This document shows, piece after piece, positions 22,262-30,870 of a stretch of DNA of 62,314 bases. The DNA is from Anaerolineales bacterium. GTDB taxonomy: Bacteria > Chloroflexota > Anaerolineae > Anaerolineales > UBA6663. The DNA lies in assembly GCA_016789175.1 (NCBI GenBank), contig JAEURK010000042.1, positions 1-62,314 of the forward strand, read 5' to 3'. The translations under genes were made by a program, and so were the position numbers. The first letter of the stretch is position 1. Every line of letters begins with the position of its first letter. The notes under the pieces were generated by a model. The model saw nothing but the letters and a program-made list of their open reading frames with translations, was not told where the DNA came from and made no database searches.

Positions 22262-23503
22262 ATGACCGGCCAGACCGTCCTCCTCCTCGCTCCCGCTGAA
22301 CCGCAGATCCTGCCGTTGACACTGGCCGTGCGCCGCGAAGGTTATCGCGTCGTCTCGGCTGGCAGCACGGAGGAAGCCTTCGCCGTGCTCGAACGCGAAA
22401 GGATCGCGCTCGTGATCGTCGATATGGCAGTCGCCGGCCCGCTCTCGGCCATCGACGTGCTTTCGACGGTGCGGGCCCGCTGGCCCGATGTCGTGCGCGT
22501 CCTGATGTGCCCGGCCGATGACTCGCCCGATATGGCCGCGGCGGTCAACCAGGCGCACATCTACGCCTTCTTGATCCAACCGGTCGATATCAATCAGCTC
22601 CGCACATTGGTGCGGGACAGCGTTCGTTTTCACGAGCTGCTGTGCGACAACCGGCGTCTCTACGAGTCGACCATCAACCAATCGTTGCAGACCCGCCAAC
22701 TCAATGACGACCTCGAGCGCAAAGTCGCCGAGCGTGTGTCCGAGATCGAGACCAAGAACGCCGAGCTCGAAGAGAACTTCCTCGATGTCATCCGGTTGTT
22801 GACCAACCTGTTGGAGGTTCGCAGCAGCACGATGGCGGGGCAGTCGCACTACATGGCCGACGCGGCGCGCTGGTTGTCGCGTGCGCTCTTCCTGCCTATC
22901 GAAGAACAGCGCAACATCGAAATCGCGGCGTTGCTTCACAACCTCGGTCAGCTCGGCCTGCCCGACAGCGTGATCCAGAAGTCAACGCTCCAGCTCGAGC
23001 ACCGCGACAAGGAGATGCTGCGTCATAGCGCTCTGGTGGCCGAAAGCCTGCTCTCGACCGTGCCGCGCTTGCGCCGAGTCGCCACGATCGTGCGCCATCA
23101 AGGCGAGTGGTGGAACGGGCAGGGCTTCCCGGATGGGCTTTCGGGCGAGGCGATCCCGATCGGCTCGCGCGTCCTGGCCGTGGTCGCCGGCTACCTCAAG
23201 TATCAGGATTACGCCACTCTGCAGCAGAGCGATGGCAAGCGCTACGATCCGGCCATCCTGCGTGAGTTCCGCCGCTATCTCGATGAGCGCCCCAAGATCC
23301 GCCAACAGCAGGCCAAGTCGGAGCTCAGACTGCATCCCTCCGAACTGGACGAGGGCATGATCCTGGCGCGCGATCTGGTGACCGGCACGGGCCAGCTGGT
23401 CGCCCCGAGCGGACAAATGGTCGATCGCGGCATCCTCGATCGACTGAGCGCAATGGTGTCCGCGGCGAGCGAAAACGAGGCCAAGGTGTACGTCCAGGTC
23501 TGA
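22262..23503 (+). CDS. Response regulator with degenerate HD-GYP domain
   Basis: A 413-residue protein: REC domain (1-120; phospho-Asp in LVIVDMAVAGP, but the conserved lysine replaced by Gln in FLIQPVD), a coiled coil (about 140-180, LNDDLERKVAERVSEIETKNAELEENF), then an HD-GYP-like domain. The catalytic motifs are altered: LLHNLGQLGLPD replaces HD-GKI-, and RHQGEWWNGQGFPDG replaces HHE--DG-GYP. It probably lacks phosphodiesterase activity and may instead sense or bind. It lies 60 bases after csrA. Confidence 0.85.
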   Translation: MTGQTVLLLAPAEPQILPLTLAVRREGYRVVSAGSTEEAFAVLERERIALVIVDMAVAGPLSAIDVLSTVRARWPDVVRVLMCPADDSPDMAAAVNQAHIYAFLIQPVDINQLRTLVRDSVRFHELLCDNRRLYESTINQSLQTRQLNDDLERKVAERVSEIETKNAELEENFLDVIRLLTNLLEVRSSTMAGQSHYMADAARWLSRALFLPIEEQRNIEIAALLHNLGQLGLPDSVIQKSTLQLEHRDKEMLRHSALVAESLLSTVPRLRRVATIVRHQGEWWNGQGFPDGLSGEAIPIGSRVLAVVAGYLKYQDYATLQQSDGKRYDPAILREFRRYLDERPKIRQQQAKSELRLHPSELDEGMILARDLVTGTGQLVAPSGQMVDRGILDRLSAMVSAASENEAKVYVQV

Positions 23504-23760
23504 GACCGGACGGCTGCACTATCAGACAGATCGCTTTGGATTGTGACCGGCCCGCCCTGGGCCGATTGCAGGTTTCGCGGGGCAAGCGCATTCAGCTTGT
23601 ACAACCCGCGTTGTTCCACGCCAGACGCGATTGCCCCGCTCGTCCTCGCCCGACCAGATGCAGCTTCGAACGCGTCTGCTATCATCCGGGCTGCGGCGCG
23701 CACGCCGGCGCTGGAGTGTCGGAACCGGTCCGGCCATCCCACCCCTGAGGAGTTGATCCC

Positions 23761-24420
23761 ATGCCTTTGTTGTTGCCGCCCGGCTGCAAACTGGTGATGA
23801 TCGGGGATTCCATCACGGATTGCGAGCGCGCCCGCCCGATCGGCGAGGGGCTTTTCAATGCCCTGGGACGCGGTTACGTCAGCCTGGTCGACGGCCTGCT
23901 GCAGGCGACGGAACCCCGGCGCCGGATCCGGATCGTCAACATGGGCACTTCGGGCAACACGGTCCGCGATCTCGAAGCGCGCTGGCAGACGGATGTGCTC
24001 GCTCTTGAGCCCGACTGGCTGTCGATCATGATCGGCATCAATGATGTCTGGCGCCAGTTCGACTCGCCCTGGCAAGTCGAGCAGCACGTGCTGCTCGACG
24101 AGTACGCGCAGACGCTCGAAAGGCTGGTGGCGCAGACGCGCCCACGGTTGCAGGGCCTCGTGCTGATGACACCCTACGTCTTGGAGCCGAACCGGGCCGA
24201 TGCCATGCGCTCCCAAATGGACGCCTATGGCGACGCCCTGCGCGTGATTGCGCGGGCGCACGAAGCCGTTCTCGTCGACACCCAGGCCGCCCTGGATGCC
24301 GTCATGGCCGAAATCCACCCGACCGGGCTGGCCTGGGATCGGATCCATCCGACCACGGTCGGGCACATGGCGCTGGCCCGGGCTTTCTTGAACGCGATCG
24401 GCTACGATTGGGCGGCCTGA
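23761..24420 (+). CDS. SGNH/GDSL-family esterase
   Basis: A 219-residue SGNH hydrolase resembling carbohydrate esterases and arylesterases. Block I is MIGDSITDCERA (nucleophile Ser in GDSI), block II NMGTSGNTVRDL, block III GINDVWRQF, and block V DRIHPTTVGHMALA (catalytic Asp/His). No signal peptide is visible, so it is probably cytoplasmic. It is followed 27 bases later by a GH31 xylosidase, suggesting deacetylation of imported xylan or xyloglucan fragments. TGAGGAG precedes the ATG. The 257-bp spacer upstream shows no clear promoter beyond a weak TATCAT at 23680. Confidence 0.85.
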   Translation: MPLLLPPGCKLVMIGDSITDCERARPIGEGLFNALGRGYVSLVDGLLQATEPRRRIRIVNMGTSGNTVRDLEARWQTDVLALEPDWLSIMIGINDVWRQFDSPWQVEQHVLLDEYAQTLERLVAQTRPRLQGLVLMTPYVLEPNRADAMRSQMDAYGDALRVIARAHEAVLVDTQAALDAVMAEIHPTGLAWDRIHPTTVGHMALARAFLNAIGYDWAA

Positions 24421-24447
24421 TCGCCTATCTTCCCGCGCGAGGAGACG

Positions 24448-26772
24448 ATGAAATTTACCAACGGGTATTGGCTCAAGCGTGAGGGCGTGACGGTCCATCA
24501 TCCCGCCGGCGTCGACGCGGTGGAGGCCGCCGGTGACCGACTGACCGTATACGCGCCGTGTCGTCCGATCCGCCATCGCGGCGACACCCTCGACGGCGCT
24601 GTGTTGACTGTGGCGTTGTGGTCGCCGGCGGCCGACGTCATCGGTGTGCGGGTGACGCATCAGGCGGGTGCGCCCGACCCAGAGCCGCACTTCGCGTTGT
24701 CGATCGACGCCGATGCGCCGGTCCGCACTCAGGTCGACGGCGCTGCGGCGACGTTGACAAGCGGGCGGCTGTCGGCGTCGATCAGCCGCGCCGGGTCGTG
24801 GTCGGTCAACTTCGAGGCTGAGGGCCGGGCCCTGACCGGTAGCGGGCCGCGCGGCCTGGGCGCCGTCGACTACGCCGGGCAGGGACGTTTTATGCATGAG
24901 CAGCTCGGCCTGTCGGTCGGTGAACTGGTCTACGGGTTGGGTGAGCGCTTCTCGCAGTTCGTCAAAAACGGCCAGGTGATCGACATCTGGAACGAAGACG
25001 GCGGGACGTCGAGCGAGCAGGCCTACAAGAACATCCCGTTCTACCTGACCAATCGCGGCTACGGGGTCTTCGTCAACGACCCCGGTCGGGTGTCGTTCGA
25101 AGTGGCCTCCGAGAACGTCTCAGCCGTGCAGTTCAGCGTTCCCGGCCAAACGCTCGAGTATTTCGTGATCTATGGCCCGACCCCCAAGGAAGTCCTGCGC
25201 AAGTACACGGCCCTGACCGGGCGCCCGGCCCTGCCGCCGGCCTGGTCGTTCGGGCTGTGGCTGTCGACCTCGTTCACGACCCAGTATGACGAGGCCACCA
25301 TCACGAGCTTCATCCAGGGCATGGCCGATCGCGCGTTGCCGCTCAGCGTCTTCCACTTCGATTGCTTCTGGATGAAGCAATTCCACTGGTGCGATTTCTG
25401 CTGGGACGCTGAGGCTTTCCCCGATCCGGCCGCCATGCTGGCACGCCTGCACGCGCGCGGGCTGAAGGTCTGTGTGTGGATCAACCCCTACATCGCGCAG
25501 CGCTCGGGGTTGTTCGCGGAGGGCGCGCGCGCGGGGTATCTGCTCAAGCGCGCCGACGGCTCGGTCTGGCAGACCGACAAGTGGCAAGCCGGCATGGGCA
25601 TCGTCGACTTCACCAACCCGGCCGCGCGGTCGTGGTTCCAGGAGAAGCTCGGCGCGTTGCTCGACCAGGGCGTCGATGCCTTCAAAACCGACTTCGGCGA
25701 GCGCATCCCGACCGACGTGGTCTATCACGACGGCTCCGACCCGGTGCGGATGCACAACACTTACCCGCTGCTCTACAACCAGACCGTGTTCGACCTGCTG
25801 CAGGCGCGGCGGGGTGTCGGCGAGGCCGTGCTCTTCGCGCGCTCGGCCACGACCGGCGGACAGAGATATCCCGTCCACTGGGGCGGCGACTGCGAGTCGA
25901 CGTTTGAGGCCATGGCCCAGAGCCTGCGCGGCGGGCTGTCGCTCGGCCTGTCGGGTTTCGGCTTCTGGAGCCACGACATCGGCGGCTTCGAGGGTCTGCC
26001 GCCGGCGGCGCTTTACAAGCGCTGGCTGGCTTTCGGACTGCTCTCGTCGCACAGCCGGCTGCACGGCAGCAGCTCGTACCGCGTGCCGTGGTTGTTCGAC
26101 GACGAGTCGGTGGACGTGCTGCGCGCGTTCACGCAGTTGAAGTGCCGGCTGATGCCCTATCTGTTCGAGGCGGCGCGCGAGGCCCAGGCCGAGGGCGTGC
26201 CCGTGATGCGGGCCATGCCGCTCGAATTCCCGGGTGATCCCGCCTGCGAAGGCCTGGATCGGCAGTACATGCTGGGCGGTTCGCTCCTGGTCGCCCCGGT
26301 GTTCTCGTACGACAACACCGTCAGCTATTACGTTCCCGCCGGTCGCTGGACCCACATCCTCTCCGGCCAGTCCGTGTCCGGGCCGGGCTGGGCCACCGAG
26401 ACCCATGCGTTCGATAGCCTGCCGCTCCTGGCGCGTCCGAATAGCGTGATCGCATTCGGCGCCGAATCCGAACGGCCGGATTACGACTATGGGGCTGACC
26501 TGACCCTGCGAGCCTATGCACTCGAAGACGGCGCTTCCGTCACGGTGGTGATCCCAACCCCGCAGGGTAAGGAGGCGGCCCGGTTTGTGGTATCGCGGTC
26601 TGGCCGGACGGTCACGGCCCAGCGGACGGGCGCGACCGGCTCGTGGGGGCTGCAGCTGGTCAATGTGCCGAACGTGGGCGACGTGCAGGGCGGGGTGCTT
26701 CGACCCGAACGTCTTGGCGCGCTGGTGTCGGCTTCGGCCGACACCGATCGGGTCACCGTCACGGTCGCGTAA
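24448..26772 (+). CDS. yicI: GH31 alpha-xylosidase (YicI-like)
   Basis: A 774-residue retaining alpha-glycosidase of family GH31 that releases alpha-linked xylose. The catalytic nucleophile is in FKTDFGERIP and the acid/base in HWGGDCESTF; FHFDCFWMKQFHWCDFCWD and GFWSHDIGGFEG are further GH31 motifs. The order is an N-terminal beta-sandwich, a (beta/alpha)8 barrel (about 260-590), then C-terminal beta domains. Length and motifs fit bacterial YicI-type xylosidases better than alpha-glucosidases. GCGAGGAG precedes the ATG. A strong terminator follows. Confidence 0.92.
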   Translation: MKFTNGYWLKREGVTVHHPAGVDAVEAAGDRLTVYAPCRPIRHRGDTLDGAVLTVALWSPAADVIGVRVTHQAGAPDPEPHFALSIDADAPVRTQVDGAAATLTSGRLSASISRAGSWSVNFEAEGRALTGSGPRGLGAVDYAGQGRFMHEQLGLSVGELVYGLGERFSQFVKNGQVIDIWNEDGGTSSEQAYKNIPFYLTNRGYGVFVNDPGRVSFEVASENVSAVQFSVPGQTLEYFVIYGPTPKEVLRKYTALTGRPALPPAWSFGLWLSTSFTTQYDEATITSFIQGMADRALPLSVFHFDCFWMKQFHWCDFCWDAEAFPDPAAMLARLHARGLKVCVWINPYIAQRSGLFAEGARAGYLLKRADGSVWQTDKWQAGMGIVDFTNPAARSWFQEKLGALLDQGVDAFKTDFGERIPTDVVYHDGSDPVRMHNTYPLLYNQTVFDLLQARRGVGEAVLFARSATTGGQRYPVHWGGDCESTFEAMAQSLRGGLSLGLSGFGFWSHDIGGFEGLPPAALYKRWLAFGLLSSHSRLHGSSSYRVPWLFDDESVDVLRAFTQLKCRLMPYLFEAAREAQAEGVPVMRAMPLEFPGDPACEGLDRQYMLGGSLLVAPVFSYDNTVSYYVPAGRWTHILSGQSVSGPGWATETHAFDSLPLLARPNSVIAFGAESERPDYDYGADLTLRAYALEDGASVTVVIPTPQGKEAARFVVSRSGRTVTAQRTGATGSWGLQLVNVPNVGDVQGGVLRPERLGALVSASADTDRVTVTVA

Positions 26773-26794
26773 GGCAACCGTCATCGCAACTCGG

Positions 26795-26840
26795 CGCGTC
26801 CGATCAGGGAGCGATCCTCCCTGACCGGACGCGCGTTTTT
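26795..26840 (+). terminator. Rho-independent terminator after the GH31 gene
   Basis: CGCGTCCG-ATCAGGGAG pairs with CTCCCTGACCGGACGCG around a short CGATC loop, followed directly by CGTTTTTGTTT. It could also stop the convergent patatin transcript from the other side. Confidence 0.9.
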
Positions 26841-26852
26841 GTTTGGGGACGA

Positions 26853-27770
26853 TCAAACAAACCAATGGGTTTTCAACCAGGTCACCGCCGCATCGATCTC
26901 GCACTCGCTCGCCAGCAGGTTGAGCGCCGACAGCCGATGGACGGCGTCCAACCCGTAGTCGTCGTCCAGCAGCGGATTGAGCCGGTGGTAGTAATGGCCC
27001 AGGATCTGCCGGCACTGGTAGTTGGCTAGATCCATCGCGCCATCGATCATCACACCGACCAGATGCGGCATCCATTGCGCCAGGCCCCAGTCGGTGTCGT
27101 CGGTCTCGATATAGGCCTGATTCTGACCGGTGCCGAGCGACAGGATGCGGACCTCCGCGAGGACCCGACCGGCGCCACGTTTGGGATCGAGGGCCTGAGC
27201 CAGCGCGCACATCGACGGATTGTTGGCGATCACGCCGCCGTCGACGAAGCCGTCGACGATCGGGAAGTAGGTCGGCGCGGCGCTGGTGCGCAGGGCGACG
27301 TCAACCGCCAGTTCGCGCGCGTCTGAGTCGTCGTTGGGGTAGTTGTGAAAGAACTTGGCCTTCCAGGTGCGGCGGCTGCCGGCCGGCGCGATCCCGGCGA
27401 ACCGATCCTGGTTGTCGAGATCGAAGCTCGAGATCAGGATGCGCTGCTGCAGGCTGCCCAGGGTGCGATCGCCGATGCGTTCGCGCAGCAGGCGCAGGAG
27501 ATGTCGATTGTCGTAGCGCGGCTGGGCGACGTTGACGCGCGGGTCCGTGAAGATCTCGGCCCCATGTTCGACATAAAGCTCACGTAATTCGGCCGGGGTC
27601 ATCCCGGCGGCCAGGCCGATGGCCAGGATGCCGCCGGTCGATGTGCCGGCAATCAGATCCGCCCGCTTCAAAAAGCCCGGGCACCAAAGCTCGAGCCGGC
27701 CGAGCAAGGTCGCTTCGATCACGCCTCGGATGCCGCCGCCGTCCAGGCTGAGGATGCGATAGATGGCCAT
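26853..27770 (-). CDS. Patatin-like phospholipase
   Basis: A 305-residue patatin-family lipid acyl hydrolase. The oxyanion motif is SLDGGGIRGV (9-18), the nucleophile elbow GTSTGG (Ser at about 45), and the catalytic Asp is in DGGVIANNPSM. No signal peptide is seen. Related proteins act as phospholipases or, in CBASS loci, as CapV effectors. No cyclase or other defence gene is adjacent, so a defence role is not supported. The gene is convergent with the GH31 gene and isolated by hairpins on both sides. Confidence 0.9.
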   Translation of the reverse strand: MAIYRILSLDGGGIRGVIEATLLGRLELWCPGFLKRADLIAGTSTGGILAIGLAAGMTPAELRELYVEHGAEIFTDPRVNVAQPRYDNRHLLRLLRERIGDRTLGSLQQRILISSFDLDNQDRFAGIAPAGSRRTWKAKFFHNYPNDDSDARELAVDVALRTSAAPTYFPIVDGFVDGGVIANNPSMCALAQALDPKRGAGRVLAEVRILSLGTGQNQAYIETDDTDWGLAQWMPHLVGVMIDGAMDLANYQCRQILGHYYHRLNPLLDDDYGLDAVHRLSALNLLASECEIDAAVTWLKTHWFV

Positions 27771-27804
27771 TGTGCCTCCTGTCTCCCCAGCTTAACGCGA
27801 AACC

Positions 27805-27857
27805 GGGTAAAAAGGGACGAGCCCCGGCTGCCTGCCGGGGCTCGTCCCTTTTTACCC
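27805..27857. terminator. Perfect 23-bp hairpin downstream of fixX operon
   Basis: Arms 27805-27827 and 27835-27857 are perfect complements with a 7-base loop. The A-run in the left arm and T-run in the right arm (CCCTTTTTACCC) allow termination in either direction. It terminates the minus-strand fix operon. It lies upstream of the patatin gene, whose promoter must then lie within 27771-27804. Confidence 0.85.
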
Positions 27858-27869
27858 ACAGTTTCGGGA

Positions 27870-28160
27870 TCAGTCGCCGCGAGATTTGGGCGACAGCCGG
27901 GCGGCGGCCTTGGCTGCGGCTTCGCTCACGGGCATGGTCGTGCTGTGGACTAGGTCCTCGACGATGTCAGTCGGGGCATCCCAGTACAGCGCGCCCATCT
28001 CCAGCCCGAGCAGGGCGCGGCGCAGGGCCACGACCTCGTGCGACAGGGCTTCGAGGTGGTTGGCCTCGAGGTACGGCTTGAGCGCCTCGCCGTGCGCGGC
28101 GAGCGCCTGCAACAGCGCCAGGGCGGCGCGATCGAGTTCCTGAACAGCGTTCTCGGCCAT
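27870..28160 (-). CDS. Small helical protein ending the fix operon
   Basis: A 96-residue protein I do not recognise. It is helical, with ALALLQALAAHGEALKPYLEANHLEAL, then a segment with MGALYWDAPTDIVEDLVHS and a basic tail. A perfect AGGAGG stands 7 bases before the ATG at 28160, so it is well translated. It lies 16 bases after fixX on the same strand and is the last gene before the hairpin terminator. A link to the ETF complex is suggested only by position. Confidence 0.7.
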   Translation of the reverse strand: MAENAVQELDRAALALLQALAAHGEALKPYLEANHLEALSHEVVALRRALLGLEMGALYWDAPTDIVEDLVHSTTMPVSEAAAKAAARLSPKSRGD

Positions 28161-28176
28161 GACGACCTCCTGGGGC

Positions 28177-28512
28177 TCAGCCGAACTTGTAGGCCACGCC
28201 GTTGCCGCCGCGCGGCAGCGTCCAGCCGATGTTGTGATAGGGGCAGCCGACGCGGCAGCTGCCGCACTCGACACAGGCCTGGTAGCCGACCATGGTGTGG
28301 CCCTGCTTGTCGACCCGATAGACGGCCACCGGGCAGAAGGCCATGCAGGGCTTGTCTTTGCACTGCAGACAGACGGCCTGATCCTTGATCCACAGATGGG
28401 CGTAGTCCTCGTCGACGTAGTACTTGATCGAGGCCAACAGATCGTCGACGTTGACGTTGGGCAACGTGGCCCGGATCTCCGAGCTGAGGGGCGTGTGCGC
28501 TTTGTCGCTCAT
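28177..28512 (-). CDS. fixX: FixX ferredoxin-like protein
   Basis: A 111-residue ferredoxin-like subunit of the FixABCX complex. An N-terminal segment without cysteines is followed by CLQCKDKPCMAFCP and CVECGSCRVGCPYHNIGW, two clusters of Cys ligands for [4Fe-4S] centres. The C-terminal GWTLPRGGNGVAYKFG is typical of FixX. Together with FixC it forms an ETF:quinone oxidoreductase-like unit. It starts one base after the fixC stop. Confidence 0.92.
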   Translation of the reverse strand: MSDKAHTPLSSEIRATLPNVNVDDLLASIKYYVDEDYAHLWIKDQAVCLQCKDKPCMAFCPVAVYRVDKQGHTMVGYQACVECGSCRVGCPYHNIGWTLPRGGNGVAYKFG

Positions 28513-28513
28513 G

Positions 28514-29830
28514 TCAACCTCGCATTCCTTGGAACAGTTTGAGCATATCGCGCGCCACGCCGAAGAACGAACGGCGCTGGAACAGCATCTTGACGATGTT
28601 GTCCTCCATATCGCGCTTGGGCAGGCCGTGCGCGGAGAAGTAGCGCAGCGCGGCCTCGTTGGCATAGTTGACGTACGTGCTCATGAAGTGCGGCGTGCTG
28701 TCGAGGAAGTCCGTCATGCGCCGGTACTGCTTGAGGTCCTTGAGCACGAACGTCGACTCGAGGTCGCGCCGATAGGCGCGCAAGAACCCGGCCGAGAAGT
28801 CGTTCTGCTTGTGAGCTGCGAGCGCGGTCTCACCCGCCAGCCGCCCGGCCGTCATGGCCAGGTTGGTGCCCTCGCGGTGCAGTGCGTCGACCATGCCGGC
28901 CGCGTCGCCGGCCACCAGCACGCCGTCGGCGGCGAGATCGGGCATGCGATCGTAGCCAAACTCCGGGATCAGGTGGGCGCCGTATTCGAGCGTCTCGCCG
29001 CCAGCCAGGTAGGGCTTGATGACCGGATGGTTCTTGAAGCGCGCCAGCACCTCATACGGCTTGAGGCGATGCTGGACGAACTCCTCGAGCAGCAGACCGA
29101 CGCCGATCGAGATGCCTTGTTTGTCGGTGTACAGGAAGGCCGTACCGGGCAGGCCGAGCGTGGCATCTCCGAAGATGTCGATCGCGAGGCCCTCTTTGGC
29201 GCCGCTCAGGTTGAAGCGGGTCTCGATCTCCTTCGAGGGCAGGCCGATGTACTCCTTGACCGAGAGCGCGATCAGGCGCGGCGGCAGGTCGGCCTTCATC
29301 AGGCCCATCTTCTGGGTGAGCAGGTTGTTGACGCCCTCGCTGACGATCACGATCGGGGCGTAGATGTCGCCGTCGGGCCGGTCGGTGCGGACGCCGATCA
29401 CGCGACCCTTCTCGTCGCGGATCGCATCGACGACCGTGGTCTTCGTGATGAGGAGCGCGCCGAGCGAGACGGCCTGCTGCGCGAACCAGCTATCGAAACC
29501 GGAGCGCAGCGCGGTATAGGCGTCAGCCGGCTCCTTCTGGTAGTGCTGGCTTTTGTGCATGATACGCACGACGCCGTCGGGCGACATCAGCCAGTAGCCC
29601 TGCTCGGTGACCGGGCGCTCGAACGGCGGCTTGCGGTCCCAGTAATCGGGCAGCACGTCGGCCAGGGCATGGGTGTAGAGCACGCCGCCGAAGAAATTCT
29701 TGGCGCCGGCAAAACGGCCGCGCTCGATCAGCATCACTTTGAGCCCGCCGCGGGCGAGCACGATCGCGGCCGAGATCCCGGCTGGGCCGGCGCCGACCAC
29801 GATGGCGTCGTACATCAATTTCTCAGGCAT
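28514..29830 (-). CDS. fixC: FixC, ETF-quinone oxidoreductase-like flavoprotein
   Basis: A 438-residue FAD protein of the FixC/ETF-QO family. The FAD-binding motif VVGAGPAGISAA is at about residues 11-22, LIERG after it, and VLVAGDAAGMVDALHREGTNLAM near residue 305 (second FAD contact). It probably passes electrons from the EtfAB-like FixAB flavoprotein to membrane quinone, while FixAB can bifurcate to ferredoxin. It overlaps fixB by 8 bases. Confidence 0.93.
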   Translation of the reverse strand: MPEKLMYDAIVVGAGPAGISAAIVLARGGLKVMLIERGRFAGAKNFFGGVLYTHALADVLPDYWDRKPPFERPVTEQGYWLMSPDGVVRIMHKSQHYQKEPADAYTALRSGFDSWFAQQAVSLGALLITKTTVVDAIRDEKGRVIGVRTDRPDGDIYAPIVIVSEGVNNLLTQKMGLMKADLPPRLIALSVKEYIGLPSKEIETRFNLSGAKEGLAIDIFGDATLGLPGTAFLYTDKQGISIGVGLLLEEFVQHRLKPYEVLARFKNHPVIKPYLAGGETLEYGAHLIPEFGYDRMPDLAADGVLVAGDAAGMVDALHREGTNLAMTAGRLAGETALAAHKQNDFSAGFLRAYRRDLESTFVLKDLKQYRRMTDFLDSTPHFMSTYVNYANEAALRYFSAHGLPKRDMEDNIVKMLFQRRSFFGVARDMLKLFQGMRG

Positions 29831-30857
29831 GGGCCACCTCCGCCGCACCGTGTCCGGCGCGCTGCGCCTTGATCTGATTGATCAGCTCAGGCAGGACCTC
29901 GTACAGATCGCCGACGATGCCGAAATCCGCGACACTGAAGATCGCGGCGTTCGGGTCGTTGTTGATCGCCAGGATGAAGTCGGAGCCGGTGATGCCGACC
30001 CGGTGCTGGATCGCGCCCGAGATGCCGGCCGCGATGAACAGCTTGGGCCGCACGGTCTTGCCGGTCTGGCCGATCTGGCGCGAGACGTTGATCCACCCGG
30101 CGTCGACCACGGCGCGGGAGGCGCCGACCACGCCGCCGAGCAACTCGGCCAGCTCCTCGAGCAACTTGAAGCCCTCCGGCGCGCCCAGACCGCGCCCGCC
30201 GGCCACGATCACGTCCGCGTACTCGATGTCGACCTGGTCGCCGGCGTCGGTGGCGATCACGTTGAGCAACTTGACCGCGACCTCGTCTTCGGTCATGCCG
30301 AGCGTCTCACGCACCAGCTCACCGGTGCCGGTCTCGGCCGGGTTGGGTGAGGGGAGCACACGCGGGCGGACGGTCGCCATCTGTGGGCGTTGGGTCTTGC
30401 ACAGGATGGTGGCCATCAGGTTGCCGCCGAAGGTCGGGCGGGTGGCGGCCAGGATGTGTTTCTCGGGATCGATCGCCAGTTCGGTGCAGTCGGCGGTCAG
30501 ACCGGTGGCGACGCGGGTGGCGATCGCGCTGGCCAGGTCGCGGCCGAGCGTGGTCGCGCCCACCAGGAAGATCTCGGGCGTAAACTTCTTGACGATGTTG
30601 GCGATGCCAAACGCGTACGGGGCGTTGCGATAGACCTTGAGCACCGGATCGTCGATCAGGTACACCTTTGTGGCACCGTAGCGATAGGCCTCGGCCGCGA
30701 TGCTTTCAACGTTGTCGCCCAGCAGGACACCCTCGACGACGCTGCCGGGCAGCTCGGCCGAGAGTCGTTGCGCTGCGCCCAGCAATTCCCAGGAGACGGG
30801 GTGCGCCTTGCCCTCTTCCTGTTCGATCAAGACCCAGATGCGTTTTGTGTCGCTCAT
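29823..30857 (-). CDS. fixB: FixB, electron transfer flavoprotein alpha subunit
   Basis: ETF alpha (344 aa). N-terminal RIWVLIEQEEGKAHPVSWELLGAAQRL and the C-terminal FAD signature KTVRPKLFIAAGISGAIQHRVGI with FILAINNDPNAAIFSVADFGIVGD are characteristic. The internal VVAGGRGLGAPEGFKLLEELAELLGG is also diagnostic. The ATG at 30857 sits 9 bases after AGAAGG; the ATG at 30866 is too close to that ribosome site. It lies 13 bases after fixA. Confidence 0.93.
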   Translation of the reverse strand: MSDTKRIWVLIEQEEGKAHPVSWELLGAAQRLSAELPGSVVEGVLLGDNVESIAAEAYRYGATKVYLIDDPVLKVYRNAPYAFGIANIVKKFTPEIFLVGATTLGRDLASAIATRVATGLTADCTELAIDPEKHILAATRPTFGGNLMATILCKTQRPQMATVRPRVLPSPNPAETGTGELVRETLGMTEDEVAVKLLNVIATDAGDQVDIEYADVIVAGGRGLGAPEGFKLLEELAELLGGVVGASRAVVDAGWINVSRQIGQTGKTVRPKLFIAAGISGAIQHRVGITGSDFILAINNDPNAAIFSVADFGIVGDLYEVLPELINQIKAQRAGHGAAEVAHA

Positions 30858-30870
30858 GGTAGGCATCCTT

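Noticed and set aside
25120..27210. 696-codon open frame on the minus strand
   Set aside because: It lies antisense to the GH31 gene and crosses the terminator into the patatin gene. Its Arg/His/Gly-rich composition is typical of GC-rich shadow frames, and no motif is recognisable.
26853..27770. Patatin gene as a CBASS defence effector
   Set aside because: No CD-NTase, Cap2/Cap3 or other defence gene is nearby, and hairpins isolate it from both neighbours.
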